Source of the DNA: CAZJYI01 sp964550025
GTDB lineage: Bacteria > Verrucomicrobiota > Kiritimatiellia > UBA8416 > CAYOBW01
Reading direction: 5' to 3'
DNA length: 53,049 nt
Assembly (NCBI GenBank): GCA_964550025.1
Contig: CAZJYI010000075.1
Location: 1 to 53,049, forward strand
Below the pieces are notes generated by a model. The model did no database searches. It saw only the letters and a list, made by a program, of their open reading frames with translations, and was not told the origin of the DNA. Both the position numbers and the translations under genes were made by a program. Within the stretch, counting starts at the first letter, position 1; each line of letters begins with the position of its first letter. This document shows, piece after piece, positions 17,430 through 25,986 of the stretch.

Positions 17430-19972
17430 CGGACGGCGACGGAGGATACGGGTTTGAACTGAGGTCTCTGCTGGAACTGACTCCGTTCATCATCGCGGTG
17501 GACGGTGAGTTGGTGGTCCGATGGGTTAGCCCTCTGGTCGAGGGAAAACTCGATGGCGCCACGGGGCGGCGGCTCGAGGCATTGGTCGAGTATCCGGCGC
17601 CGTCCGGGGAGATTTCATTCGGGACGCTCAAAGAGCGGTTCGGCGTACGCCACGAGCTTACGCTTGTGGGTGCGGAGACAGACTACCCTCTGGTCGGGCA
17701 ATGGCTTGAAACCGGCGAAAGGTTGGTCCTGTTGGCCAGTCCCAACGTGCGCAGCTCTGACGAGCTCGTGAAATTCGGTTTCGATGACTTCGCGGAAGGC
17801 GACTGTCAGGTGGACCTGCTGACGACGCGGGATGAGCTCAGCGCGTCTTTGGCCGAGGCTACATCGGCGGTCGAATCGCTGAAGCGCAAACAGCGTGAGA
17901 TCGAGAATTCCAGGAAGAGACTGGAGTTGGCCAACACGAAGCTGAAGAATGAGGTTACGGCCAGGCGCCGCGTCGAGGCCGCGCTGGAGAAAGCGAATCT
18001 TTACCAGAAGCTGCTCGACACGGCTGCGACGGCCATCTTCACCGTAGACGAGAATCGGCTGATCACCGGGGTCAACAGGGAGTTCACCCGCATTACCGGC
18101 TTCGCTGAAGATGACGTCATCGGGCAGTCCTGTTCCGTCCTGATACAGGGCCACGGTCCGGAAGATGAGTGTCCGCTTCACCGCAGGGTAGTGGAGGGGG
18201 AGACGATCCACCTGGTGGAATGCGAGCTGTACACGAAAGACGGCCATCCACTGGCCGTCTTGAGAAACGTCTGTCCGTTGAAGGACGACGAGGGGACGGT
18301 CCTGGGCCACGTGGAGTCCTTTGTGGACGTGACCGAACTGAAAGAGGCCCGAGAACAGGCTGAGTCGGCCAACAAGGCGAAAAGCCGGTTCCTGGCCACG
18401 ATGAGCCACGAGATCCGGACGCCGATGAACGGGATCATCGGCATGACCGGCCTGATGCTCGATACCGACTTGACCGACGAACAGCAGGAGTATGCCGTAA
18501 CGGTGCAGAAGTGCGCCGACTCGCTACTTTCGCTGATCAACGATATCCTCGACTACTCGAAGATCGAAGTCGGCAAACTGGAATTGGAGGAGATTGACTT
18601 TGAGATTGTGGCCACCGTGGAGAACATCCTCGATACGCTGGCGGTTAGAGCTGAAGAGAAACAGATCGAGCTGATCTCCGACATTGATCCCGGCGTGCCT
18701 CTCATGCTTAGGGGAGACCCTGCCCGGCTGAGCCAGGTGCTGATGAACCTCGTCAATAATGCGATCAAGTTCACGTCGGAAGGTGAAGTCCGGCTGCGCA
18801 TCACGTGTGACGCGCCAGGCGACCTGTGCCGGGTACGGTTCGAAGTGATGGATACGGGAATCGGGATTCCCCCGGACCGGCTTGACCGTCTGTTTCAGTC
18901 CTTCTCCCAGGTCGATGTCTCGCATGCTCGGAAGTACGGTGGATCGGGTCTGGGGCTCATGATCAGCAGGCAGCTCGTGGAACTGATGGGCGGGGAAATG
19001 GCCGTGGAGAGCACGTTGGGAGAGGGTTCGAGCTTCCGGTTCAGCATTCCACTGAGGATCGGCAGCGAAGAAGCGCCTGACGCTCGGCACGTGCCCGCCG
19101 AATTGGAGGGTGTTCGAGTACTCGTGGTCGACGACAACCCCAGGGTCAGGGATGTGATCTGTGCGCAACTCCGGTCGTGGGGATTCCGCTGTTCGGCGGT
19201 AGCCGGCGGTGAGGAGGCACTCAGTCTCTTGCGTAGCAAGAAGAGAGATGGTGTTCCTTTCCAACTTGCCCTGATCGACTCCGTGATGCCGAGTATGAAC
19301 GGCGAGGAAATGGGCAAAATGGTTCGGTCCGATCCGGAGCTTGGGGATACCCGCCTGATCATCCTCAATTCCTTGGGGCGGATCAGCGAATTCGGCAGAT
19401 ACCGTGACGTTGGCTTTGCCAACTACCTGACCAAGCCGGTCAAGCAGTCCCAGCTTTTCAATTGCATTCTGGCGGTAATGTGCCGGCAGGATTCTCAGTC
19501 GCGCGAGTACATGCACGGGGCCGTCTCCGAGCATTACCGGTTCCACAAGCCGCAACGCGGTCTGAGCATCCTGGTGGTAGAGGACAACCTGGTGAATCAG
19601 AAACTGGCTCAGCGGCTCCTCGAGAAGATGGGGCACACGGTAATGCTGGCCGGCAACGGGGTAGAGGCTCTCGACACGATAGAGGAAAGCGCTCCGGACC
19701 TCGTGCTCATGGATTGCCAGATGCCCGAAATGGACGGTTTCGAAGCGACCCGCAAGATCCGCGAGGGGGAACAGGGCGGACGGCACTTGCCGATTATCGC
19801 CATGACAGCCAATGCGATGCTCGAAGACCGCGAGCGGTGCGAGCGGTGTGGGATGGACGACTACCTCAGCAAACCCGTCAGGCCGCGCGAGCTGGCCAAG
19901 GCGATCGAACGCTGGTCCGCGTCCCCGTCGGTGGTGGAAGGGCGAGCAGCCGCGCAGGGGGGCGGCGAGTGA
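17426..19972 (+). CDS. H-NOX-associated (HNOBA-PAS) hybrid histidine kinase
   Basis: An 848-residue soluble kinase coupled to the H-NOX gene. The first 135 residues look like an HNOBA (H-NOX-associated PAS) domain, ending FDDFAEGDCQVDLLTTRDEL. That motif is typical of H-NOX partner proteins. A signalling coiled coil, a PAS domain (about 190-300), the H-box with His328 (MSHEIRTPMNG) and the ATPase domain (LVNNAIKF, DTGIGI, GSGLGL) follow. Two REC domains carry Asp618 (LIDSVMPSMNG) and Asp763 (LMDCQMPEMDG). No HPt is present, so phosphate must leave through a separate HPt, for example that of 9079 or 39357. Confidence 0.93.
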   Translation: MTDGDGGYGFELRSLLELTPFIIAVDGELVVRWVSPLVEGKLDGATGRRLEALVEYPAPSGEISFGTLKERFGVRHELTLVGAETDYPLVGQWLETGERLVLLASPNVRSSDELVKFGFDDFAEGDCQVDLLTTRDELSASLAEATSAVESLKRKQREIENSRKRLELANTKLKNEVTARRRVEAALEKANLYQKLLDTAATAIFTVDENRLITGVNREFTRITGFAEDDVIGQSCSVLIQGHGPEDECPLHRRVVEGETIHLVECELYTKDGHPLAVLRNVCPLKDDEGTVLGHVESFVDVTELKEAREQAESANKAKSRFLATMSHEIRTPMNGIIGMTGLMLDTDLTDEQQEYAVTVQKCADSLLSLINDILDYSKIEVGKLELEEIDFEIVATVENILDTLAVRAEEKQIELISDIDPGVPLMLRGDPARLSQVLMNLVNNAIKFTSEGEVRLRITCDAPGDLCRVRFEVMDTGIGIPPDRLDRLFQSFSQVDVSHARKYGGSGLGLMISRQLVELMGGEMAVESTLGEGSSFRFSIPLRIGSEEAPDARHVPAELEGVRVLVVDDNPRVRDVICAQLRSWGFRCSAVAGGEEALSLLRSKKRDGVPFQLALIDSVMPSMNGEEMGKMVRSDPELGDTRLIILNSLGRISEFGRYRDVGFANYLTKPVKQSQLFNCILAVMCRQDSQSREYMHGAVSEHYRFHKPQRGLSILVVEDNLVNQKLAQRLLEKMGHTVMLAGNGVEALDTIEESAPDLVLMDCQMPEMDGFEATRKIREGEQGGRHLPIIAMTANAMLEDRERCERCGMDDYLSKPVRPRELAKAIERWSASPSVVEGRAAAQGGGE

Positions 19973-20056
19973 TGCTGAGAGAAAGAGGACCCTGAAGTAC
20001 GCCCCCGGCAGAGGCGGGGGAGTCGCGCGGACAGCGACACATGAAAGGCATGCGGA

Positions 20057-20470
20057 ATGGACATCGTCTCCTGGAAAGAGTCATACAGTGTTGGTAACGA
20101 AGAGATCGATTGCGAGCACAAGGTGTTCGTTACGATCATTCAGAGAATACACGAGTCCGTACGTGACGGGGACCACAGGCGCGTGGCACGGCTGTTCGCG
20201 GAGCTCGTCAAGTACGCGGATTTCCACTTTCTGAGTGAAGAGAACATCATGCATGATGTGGGATACCCCGAAGCGGATGCTCACAGGGCGGAGCACTGCA
20301 AGCTTCTCGCGACACTCCGCAGCAAGTTGGACGGCATCCGTGCCGGCAAGGAGGTCGTGGCGGAGATCGTGCCTTTCGTGCTGGAGTGGTTCGTTTCCCA
20401 TACCACGAAGAGAGACCTGCTGCTTGCCCGGAGCATCGCTGCGCTCGAGGGAAAGCAGGCAGAGGGATAG
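20057..20470 (+). CDS. Bacteriohemerythrin
   Basis: A 137-residue single-domain hemerythrin with all diiron ligands: His21 (CEH), His57 and Glu61 (HFLSEE), His76 and His80 (HRAEH), His115 and Asp120 (HTTKRD). It binds O2, and related proteins also react with NO. It sits 84 bp after the H-NOX partner kinase and 4 bp before a REC-GAF gene, so it likely buffers or reports the gas sensed by that module. The gap before it (19973-20056) holds a GC-rich hairpin (CCCCCG / CGGGGG) with no T-run. Confidence 0.95.
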   Translation: MDIVSWKESYSVGNEEIDCEHKVFVTIIQRIHESVRDGDHRRVARLFAELVKYADFHFLSEENIMHDVGYPEADAHRAEHCKLLATLRSKLDGIRAGKEVVAEIVPFVLEWFVSHTTKRDLLLARSIAALEGKQAEG

Positions 20471-20474
20471 GCGC

Positions 20475-22037
20475 ATGAAGATTCTGCTTGTTGACGACCA
20501 AGACCAGTTCCTGCACATTATCAGCAGTCTCTTTCGAAGTCGCGGAGACGAGGTGCTCACGGCTACGAATGGTGTGGAAGCGCTCGAACAGGCCCGCGAC
20601 AAGCATCCCGACTGTATCGTCAGTGATATCCTGATGCCGTTGATGGATGGGCTCCAGCTCTGCCGGGAATGCCGGCGAGATGCCCAGCTTCACAACATTC
20701 CCTTCATATTCGCCACGGGCACGTTTACGAGTCCGCGGGACCGCGGGATCGCCGTGGATGCCGGTGCGGACGGCTTCCTGGTCAAGACGCAGGACCCGGA
20801 CGCATTCCTGCGTGGGTTTGATGACGTGCTGGTTCGGCTGGAATCCGACCGGAAACCGAACGAAGGCAGGCCGGTCGAAGACTCGGCCGCGGCCCTGCGG
20901 GAGTACAATGAGACTTTGGTGCGGACCGTGATCGACAAAGTCGAGAAGCTTCAGCAGGCCAATGAACGCCTGCAGGAGAGCGAGGAACGACTCGCTGCGC
21001 TGATCGCGGCCCTTCCCGTTCCGGTGCTTATCTTTCGCCGCGACGGTGGAATGGAACTGGTCAATGCCAGCTTCACGGCCACATTCGGGTACGGACGGGA
21101 GGACGTCGCCGACGTGGACGAATGGTGGAGGTTGGCCTGTCCGGACGCTGCCTGTCGGGACACGATACGCAACCGCGTGGCGGAACTGCCGGCGAGGACG
21201 GAGACGGGGACGCCCTCCGAAGCGATTGACGTACGAGTCGCCTGCAAGGATGGGGGCTATCGACACGTTGAATTCACCCAGGTGATGGTTGGCGAACTCA
21301 ATGTGAATGTGTTTGTCGACCTGACCGACCGCGTAGAGATGGAGAAGACCGTGCGGCGCCTGGTCGAAGCGCCCGCGCGCCAGACGGGCAAGGCCTTCTT
21401 TGAGGCCATGGCAGGCGAGCTGGCCGATGCCCTGGGGGCGGGGGTCACGTTCATTGGACGCTTGCGGCGGGAGGATGGCGCGTGCCGCATCCGCACGTTG
21501 TCCGTGACCGTTGATGGCAAACCTGTGCCCGATTTCGAGTACGACCTGGCCGGCACGCCCTGTGAGCGCGTCGTGGACGAGAAGGCCTGCGCCTTTGCCG
21601 CCAACGTGGCCGAGCTCTTTCCCAAGAGCGATCTGCTGAGGGAAATGTCCATTCAGGGCTATGTCGGTACGCCGCTGTACAGTTCTGTCGGTGATCCCAT
21701 CGGGGTCATGGCGGCGATGTATCGGTCACCCCGTGAAAGCACGGAGTTCGCCGAGTCCATTCTTCGGATCTTCTCCGCGCGCGTCGGCGGCGAGATTGAA
21801 CGCAGGGAGGCGGAACTGGAGTTGCGGGAGCATCGCGAACACTTGGAGGAGCTCGTACGCGAACGGACCGAGAAACTCGAGACAGCGAACGCGGCGCTGC
21901 GTGAACGCGCTGAAGAGCTGGAGCGTTTCACGCAGTTGGCGGTCGGCCGCGAAAAGGCCATGATCAAGCTCAAGCAGGAAATCAACGGACTCCTCGAAAA
22001 GGCGGGAGAGCCTCCGATGTACCGGATCGTGGTGTGA
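20475..22037 (+). CDS. REC-PAS-GAF protein with conserved C-terminal tail (paralogue B)
   Basis: A 520-residue protein. REC (Asp51, CIVSDILMPLMDG; LVKTQDPDAF) is followed by a REYNETLVRTV linker and a PAS domain (about 160-285), which paralogue A lacks. The GAF-like domain (about 300-445; VTFIGRLRRE, YVGTPLYSSVGDPIGVMAA) and the shared coiled-coil tail ending GEPPMYRIVV complete it. The ATG at 20475 is used, because the upstream extension is only a shadow of the hemerythrin gene. No kinase core. Compared with 15432 it shows gain or loss of a PAS domain between tandem copies. Confidence 0.88.
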   Translation: MKILLVDDQDQFLHIISSLFRSRGDEVLTATNGVEALEQARDKHPDCIVSDILMPLMDGLQLCRECRRDAQLHNIPFIFATGTFTSPRDRGIAVDAGADGFLVKTQDPDAFLRGFDDVLVRLESDRKPNEGRPVEDSAAALREYNETLVRTVIDKVEKLQQANERLQESEERLAALIAALPVPVLIFRRDGGMELVNASFTATFGYGREDVADVDEWWRLACPDAACRDTIRNRVAELPARTETGTPSEAIDVRVACKDGGYRHVEFTQVMVGELNVNVFVDLTDRVEMEKTVRRLVEAPARQTGKAFFEAMAGELADALGAGVTFIGRLRREDGACRIRTLSVTVDGKPVPDFEYDLAGTPCERVVDEKACAFAANVAELFPKSDLLREMSIQGYVGTPLYSSVGDPIGVMAAMYRSPRESTEFAESILRIFSARVGGEIERREAELELREHREHLEELVRERTEKLETANAALRERAEELERFTQLAVGREKAMIKLKQEINGLLEKAGEPPMYRIVV

Positions 22038-22048
22038 GGGGGTGTGAC

Positions 22049-22300
22049 ATGGAAGAGCGAGCCGAAGTTGAACGATTGCAGCGGCGCGTTGCCGAGTTGG
22101 AAGCGAAGCTGGCGGAACGTACGGCGGCGGACAGCGAGGCCGCTGAACGGTTTGCCGCCCTCTACCATTCCTCAACGGACGCCATCGGGTGGGCCGATCC
22201 GGATGGGACGCTCGTGGACGTCAACGAGACGTTCTGTAGGCTGACCGGGTACTCGAAAGACGAATTGCTTGGCGAACCGGGCGCGCCTGCTCTCATCCGT
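22049..22300 (+). pseudogene. N-terminal fragment of a PAS sensor gene
   Basis: ATG with GAGGGGGTG upstream opens a coiled coil (VERLQRRVAELEAKLAE) and the first half of a PAS domain (FAALYHSSTDAIGWADPDG, TGYSKDELLGE). After that the frame is lost. Downstream homology continues in another frame inside a second PAS domain (22269 gene, SSVAEQSTEGMAVVDLEG). The second half of PAS1 is missing, so a frame-changing internal deletion near 22270-22290 split the original gene. Confidence 0.75.
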
Positions 22301-23780
22301 CGCGGAGCAGAGCACCGAGGGGATGGCCGTCGTCGATCTCGAAGGGAACCTGCTCTTTGTGAACGCCGCCTTTGCCAGGATGCATGGATACTCGCCCGAC
22401 GAGTTGCTTGGCAAGAATCTCTCGGTTTTCCACACGCCCGAACAACTTCCCTCCGTCGAAGCCGCCAGCCGCGAAATCCGGGGGACGGGCGAGTTCAGCG
22501 GCGAGATTTGGCACGTCCGGCGAGACGGGACCGTCTTTCCTACCATTATGCACAATTCACTTCTCCGGGACAAAACGGGCAGCGCTATCGGCATGATCGG
22601 TACCGTGCGCGACATCACCGAGCGCAAGGAGGTCGAGCAGGCTCTGCGGAGACGGGAGGCCGTCCTCTCGGCGATGGTGCATGCCACCGGTCAGCTTCTC
22701 AAGAGCGTGGCGGACTGGGAACGAGGGACACGGGAGTTGCTGCGGAGAGTGGGTGAGGCCTCCAATGTGAGCCGGGTCTACATCTTCGAAAACGAGACTT
22801 TGGAGGACGGCGAGTTGGTCACGAGCCAGCGGTTCGAATGGGTGGCCGAGGACGTCACACCCCAGATAGGCAACCCCGACCTGCAACGGCTTCCGTTCAA
22901 GCGCGCTGGTGTGGAACGGTGGGTGGAGATCATGGAGAACGGCGGCGCTGTCCGCGGTCTCGTGCGGGACTTCCCGGAAAGCGAACAGACCATACTCGCG
23001 CCACAGGGCATCCTGTCCATTGCCGTGGTGCCGATCCGGCTTGAACACGGCTGGTGGGGGTTCATTGGCTTCGATGACTGCGTGAGCGAACGGCAGTGGT
23101 CGGATGTCGAGTTGGACGCGTTGCGGGCGGTGGCCGACACGCTGGGCGCTCACATTGAGAGGTCGAGAGCGGAACGGGAGCTGCAAAGAAGCGAGAAGCG
23201 GTTCAGACGCCTGGTGGAATCGCTTGAACAGGATTACATTATTTACAGCCATGACATGGAGGGCATCTTCACTTACCTCAGCCCCTCCATCTTCAATGTG
23301 CTCGGCTACACCCGCGAGGAGTTCATGGGGCACTATACTGAGTACATGACCGACAGCCCCATCAATAAGGACGTAGAGGCCATTACCGACGCGGGGTTGC
23401 GCGGCGAGAAGCAGGTGACCTACGAGTCGGAGTTCTGGCACAAGGACCGCAGTCGGCGACTCCTGGAGGTGACCGAGACACCAGTATTCGACGACGAAGG
23501 CAACGTGGAGGGTATCGAGGGCATTGTGCACGACATTACCGAACGCAAGAAGACCGAGAGGGAACTTGCGCAGCATCGCGAACACCTCGAGGAACTGGTG
23601 CGGGAGCGGACTGAAGAGCTGGAGTCAGCCAACGATGCGCTTCGCAAGCGCGCGACGGAGCTCGAGATCTTCACGGGGGCGACGATTGGTCGTGAGAAGC
23701 AGATGATCAAGCTGAAGAAGGAGGTCAACGAGCTTCTCGACGCGACCGGCCAGCCGCCCAAGTACCGCGTTTACGAGTAG
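22269..23780 (+). CDS. PAS-GAF-PAS protein with conserved C-terminal tail (5' truncated)
   Basis: An open frame of 503 codons starting at TTG (22269), the 3' part of the gene broken at about 22280. It holds PAS (about 5-120; GYSPDELLGKNL, VRDITERKEVEQ), GAF (about 140-300; VSRVYIFENE, GFIGFDDCVSERQW), PAS (about 310-430; YIIYSHDMEG, VLGYTREEF, VHDITERKKTE) and the shared tail ending GQPPKYRVYE. It lacks REC, H-box and ATPase domain. It may still be translated from TTG or GTG/ATG codons further in. The well-kept frame suggests either a recent deletion or continued use. Confidence 0.75.
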   Translation: MANRARLLSSVAEQSTEGMAVVDLEGNLLFVNAAFARMHGYSPDELLGKNLSVFHTPEQLPSVEAASREIRGTGEFSGEIWHVRRDGTVFPTIMHNSLLRDKTGSAIGMIGTVRDITERKEVEQALRRREAVLSAMVHATGQLLKSVADWERGTRELLRRVGEASNVSRVYIFENETLEDGELVTSQRFEWVAEDVTPQIGNPDLQRLPFKRAGVERWVEIMENGGAVRGLVRDFPESEQTILAPQGILSIAVVPIRLEHGWWGFIGFDDCVSERQWSDVELDALRAVADTLGAHIERSRAERELQRSEKRFRRLVESLEQDYIIYSHDMEGIFTYLSPSIFNVLGYTREEFMGHYTEYMTDSPINKDVEAITDAGLRGEKQVTYESEFWHKDRSRRLLEVTETPVFDDEGNVEGIEGIVHDITERKKTERELAQHREHLEELVRERTEELESANDALRKRATELEIFTGATIGREKQMIKLKKEVNELLDATGQPPKYRVYE

Positions 23781-23824
23781 GATGTGGGTGCTCGGAGTGC
23801 CGTCGGGAATGCGGCGAGAGAGTC

Positions 23825-24426
23825 GTGGAGAGAGATCGGTTGGCAACGGACGACGAAGCGGCACGAGAATCCGGGGAGCAGGTACGGGACTGTGGCGTGG
23901 CCGCACAGAGAGGGGGACAAGCCGTGGAAGAGGCGAACATGGAGGGTATCGATCGCATTGCCGAGAAGGTCCAGGAGCTGTCCGTCGCGGGAATCTACGT
24001 CTACGACATGGTGACGTACAACTGCGAGAAATCCAGTTCCGGATAAACCGAAAGGACGGCGCCGTCGCCTGGGTCGAGCATGCCTGTCGGCCAGTGAACG
24101 ATGCGGACGGTGGATTCATGGGGTTTCGCGTCAGTGTCAGGGACATTACCGAGCGTAAGCGCGTGGAGAAGGAGCTTGCGGAACACCGCGACCACCTGGA
24201 GGACCTTGTGCGGGAACGTGCCGGGGAATTGCAGTCGGCGAACGCAGAGCTCCGCAGCCGTACGGCGGAGCTCGAGAGCTTCACGCGGTTGGCTATCGGC
24301 CGTGAGAAACGGATGATCAAGCTCAAGCAGGAGATCAACGAACTGCTCAAGAGGGCAGGGGCGCCACCTCGGTATCGAGTCCGTGAGCATGGCCTTGGAT
24401 CGGCGCAGGGGGGGAGCACGGACTGA
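23825..24426 (+). pseudogene. Decayed PAS sensor with conserved C-terminal tail
   Basis: Two frames must be joined. The first (23825-24020) reads a degenerate start and then a PAS onset (VQELSVAGIYVYDMVTYN). The second (about 24015-24426) resumes at the PAS C-terminal half (EIQFRINRKDGAVAWVEH, VRDITERKRVE) and continues into the shared coiled-coil tail (HRDHLEDLVRERAGELQ, then GAPPRYRVRE). The PAS core between them is missing, so an internal deletion with frameshift near 24020 is likely. This is the same kind of lesion as in the gene before it. A protein from the second frame alone could keep the tail. Confidence 0.75.
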
Positions 24427-24470
24427 AACCCGGGTACACAGGGCGGATCGTGCAGGATACGGAGAATGGA

Positions 24471-25292
24471 ATGGCGATATCAGACAGCGATATCGACAGG
24501 CTTCTTGAGACAGTCAATGATACCCACGGGTACGATTTCACGGGTTACTCTCGGGCTTCGTTGAAGCGTCGTATCCTGCGTTTCTTGCGGCGGAACGGGT
24601 TCGATAGTGTTGACGAGGCCCTCCCTGCTCTTGTCGGCGACCGTCACATCTTCCAGGAATTCGTTTTCGATCTGACCGTGGTTGTGACGGAGATGTTCAG
24701 GGACCCATGGGTGTACAGGGCCATTCGCCGCGAGGTCATTCCCCGCCTCAAGACATTTCCGTTCGTGAAAATCTGGCATGCGGGTTGTGCGACGGGCGAA
24801 GAGGTATACGCGATGGCCATCCTGCTGAAGGAGGAAGGGTTGGCCGACCGAGCCCGGATCTATGCCACCGATCTGAACGATTCGGCTCTGGCCAGGGCGC
24901 GCGAGGGTATCTATCCCGTTGAGCGTGTAAGGGAATACACGCTGAACTACCAGAGGGGCGGAGGAACGACCTCATTCTCGGACTACTATCATGCAAAGTA
25001 CGGCTCAGCGATCATGGCGCCGGAACTTAGAAAGAACGTGGTGTTCGCAAATCATAATCTCGTCACCGACACGGCGTTCGGTGAAATGAACCTCGTCATA
25101 TGCCGGAATGTCCTGATCTATTTCAACCGGTCGCTGCAGGATCGGGTGCTTCAACTTTTCTCCGAGTGTCTGTGCGTCGGGGGATTGCTCTGCCTCGGCA
25201 CGAAGGAAACGATCCGGTTCTCCGGTGTCAGCCGCGAATTCGATGTCCTGGCACGCAAGGAGAGAATCTACAGGAAGAGGGTGGCGACGTGA
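24471..25292 (+). CDS. cheR: CheR-type protein-glutamate methyltransferase
   Basis: A 273-residue enzyme that transfers a methyl group from S-adenosylmethionine to receptor glutamates. The N-terminal helical CheR domain (YSRASLKRRILRFL, VTEMFRDPWVY) precedes the SAM-binding fold with HAGCATGEEVYAMA and the ICRNVLIYF motif. The ATG at 24471 has GGAG 6 nt upstream; a GTG at 24450 is the alternative. Its stop overlaps the CheB start (GTGA). No chemoreceptor, CheA or CheW is in the window, so its substrate may be a kinase or Cache protein of this island. Confidence 0.92.
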   Translation: MAISDSDIDRLLETVNDTHGYDFTGYSRASLKRRILRFLRRNGFDSVDEALPALVGDRHIFQEFVFDLTVVVTEMFRDPWVYRAIRREVIPRLKTFPFVKIWHAGCATGEEVYAMAILLKEEGLADRARIYATDLNDSALARAREGIYPVERVREYTLNYQRGGGTTSFSDYYHAKYGSAIMAPELRKNVVFANHNLVTDTAFGEMNLVICRNVLIYFNRSLQDRVLQLFSECLCVGGLLCLGTKETIRFSGVSREFDVLARKERIYRKRVAT

Positions 25293-25900
25293 AGGATGAC
25301 TCGAGTTCCATCACCTGCGCCTGCGCCTGCGTCGTGATCGGCGTGTCCGCCGGCGGGAGTGGGGCCCTTCCGATCGTGCTTTCGGCCCTGCCCGCCGACT
25401 ACGCGGTACCCGTGATCGTGGTGCGGCACCTGTACCCGGATGCCGGTCCGTATGGCCACGACGTGCTTGCCCGTGCCTGCGCGTTGCGCCTATCCGAAGC
25501 GGAGGAAAAGGCGCCCGTCACGGCCGGCATTCACGTGGCCCCCGCGAACTACCACCTTCTTGTCGAGCGGGACCGGACGTTCGCGCTGTCCATCGATGAA
25601 CGTGTCCGTTGGGCGCGTCCCTCCATTGATGTCCTGTTCGAGAGCGCGGCGGATGTCTACGGCAGCGATCTGGTCGGAGTGATTCTGACGGGCGCCAATG
25701 ATGATGGGGCGCGTGGTTTGAGGCGGATCAAGGAGGCAGGAGGCACGACGATTGTGCAGGATCCGGCAACGGCCGAGTTCCCCGATATGCCACGCGCGGC
25801 GATGGAGGCGTGCAAAGTGGGCCATGTTCTTCCGCTTGAGGGCATCGGGGCACTCCTCGGTAAACTACGACTTGACACTTGCGGAGGGGGTGAAACATAG
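25289..25900 (+). CDS. cheB: CheB-type methylesterase domain, no receiver
   Basis: A 203-residue stand-alone CheB catalytic domain, with GTG start coupled to cheR. Catalytic residues are Ser20 (GVSAGG), His47 (VVRHLYP) and Asp139 (LTGANDDGARG). Classical CheB has an N-terminal REC domain; here it is absent, so activity is not set by direct phosphorylation. The N-terminus has three alternating Cys (CACAC). It should demethylate or deamidate the protein that CheR modifies. Confidence 0.9.
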   Translation: MKDDSSSITCACACVVIGVSAGGSGALPIVLSALPADYAVPVIVVRHLYPDAGPYGHDVLARACALRLSEAEEKAPVTAGIHVAPANYHLLVERDRTFALSIDERVRWARPSIDVLFESAADVYGSDLVGVILTGANDDGARGLRRIKEAGGTTIVQDPATAEFPDMPRAAMEACKVGHVLPLEGIGALLGKLRLDTCGGGET

Positions 25901-25986
25901 AGGATACTCCCCACAAAATGGGGCAATGCCGTGTGGGCGAGGAGCGTTTCGACGGAAGCCAGGAGAGAATTGAGGAGGGGAACACG

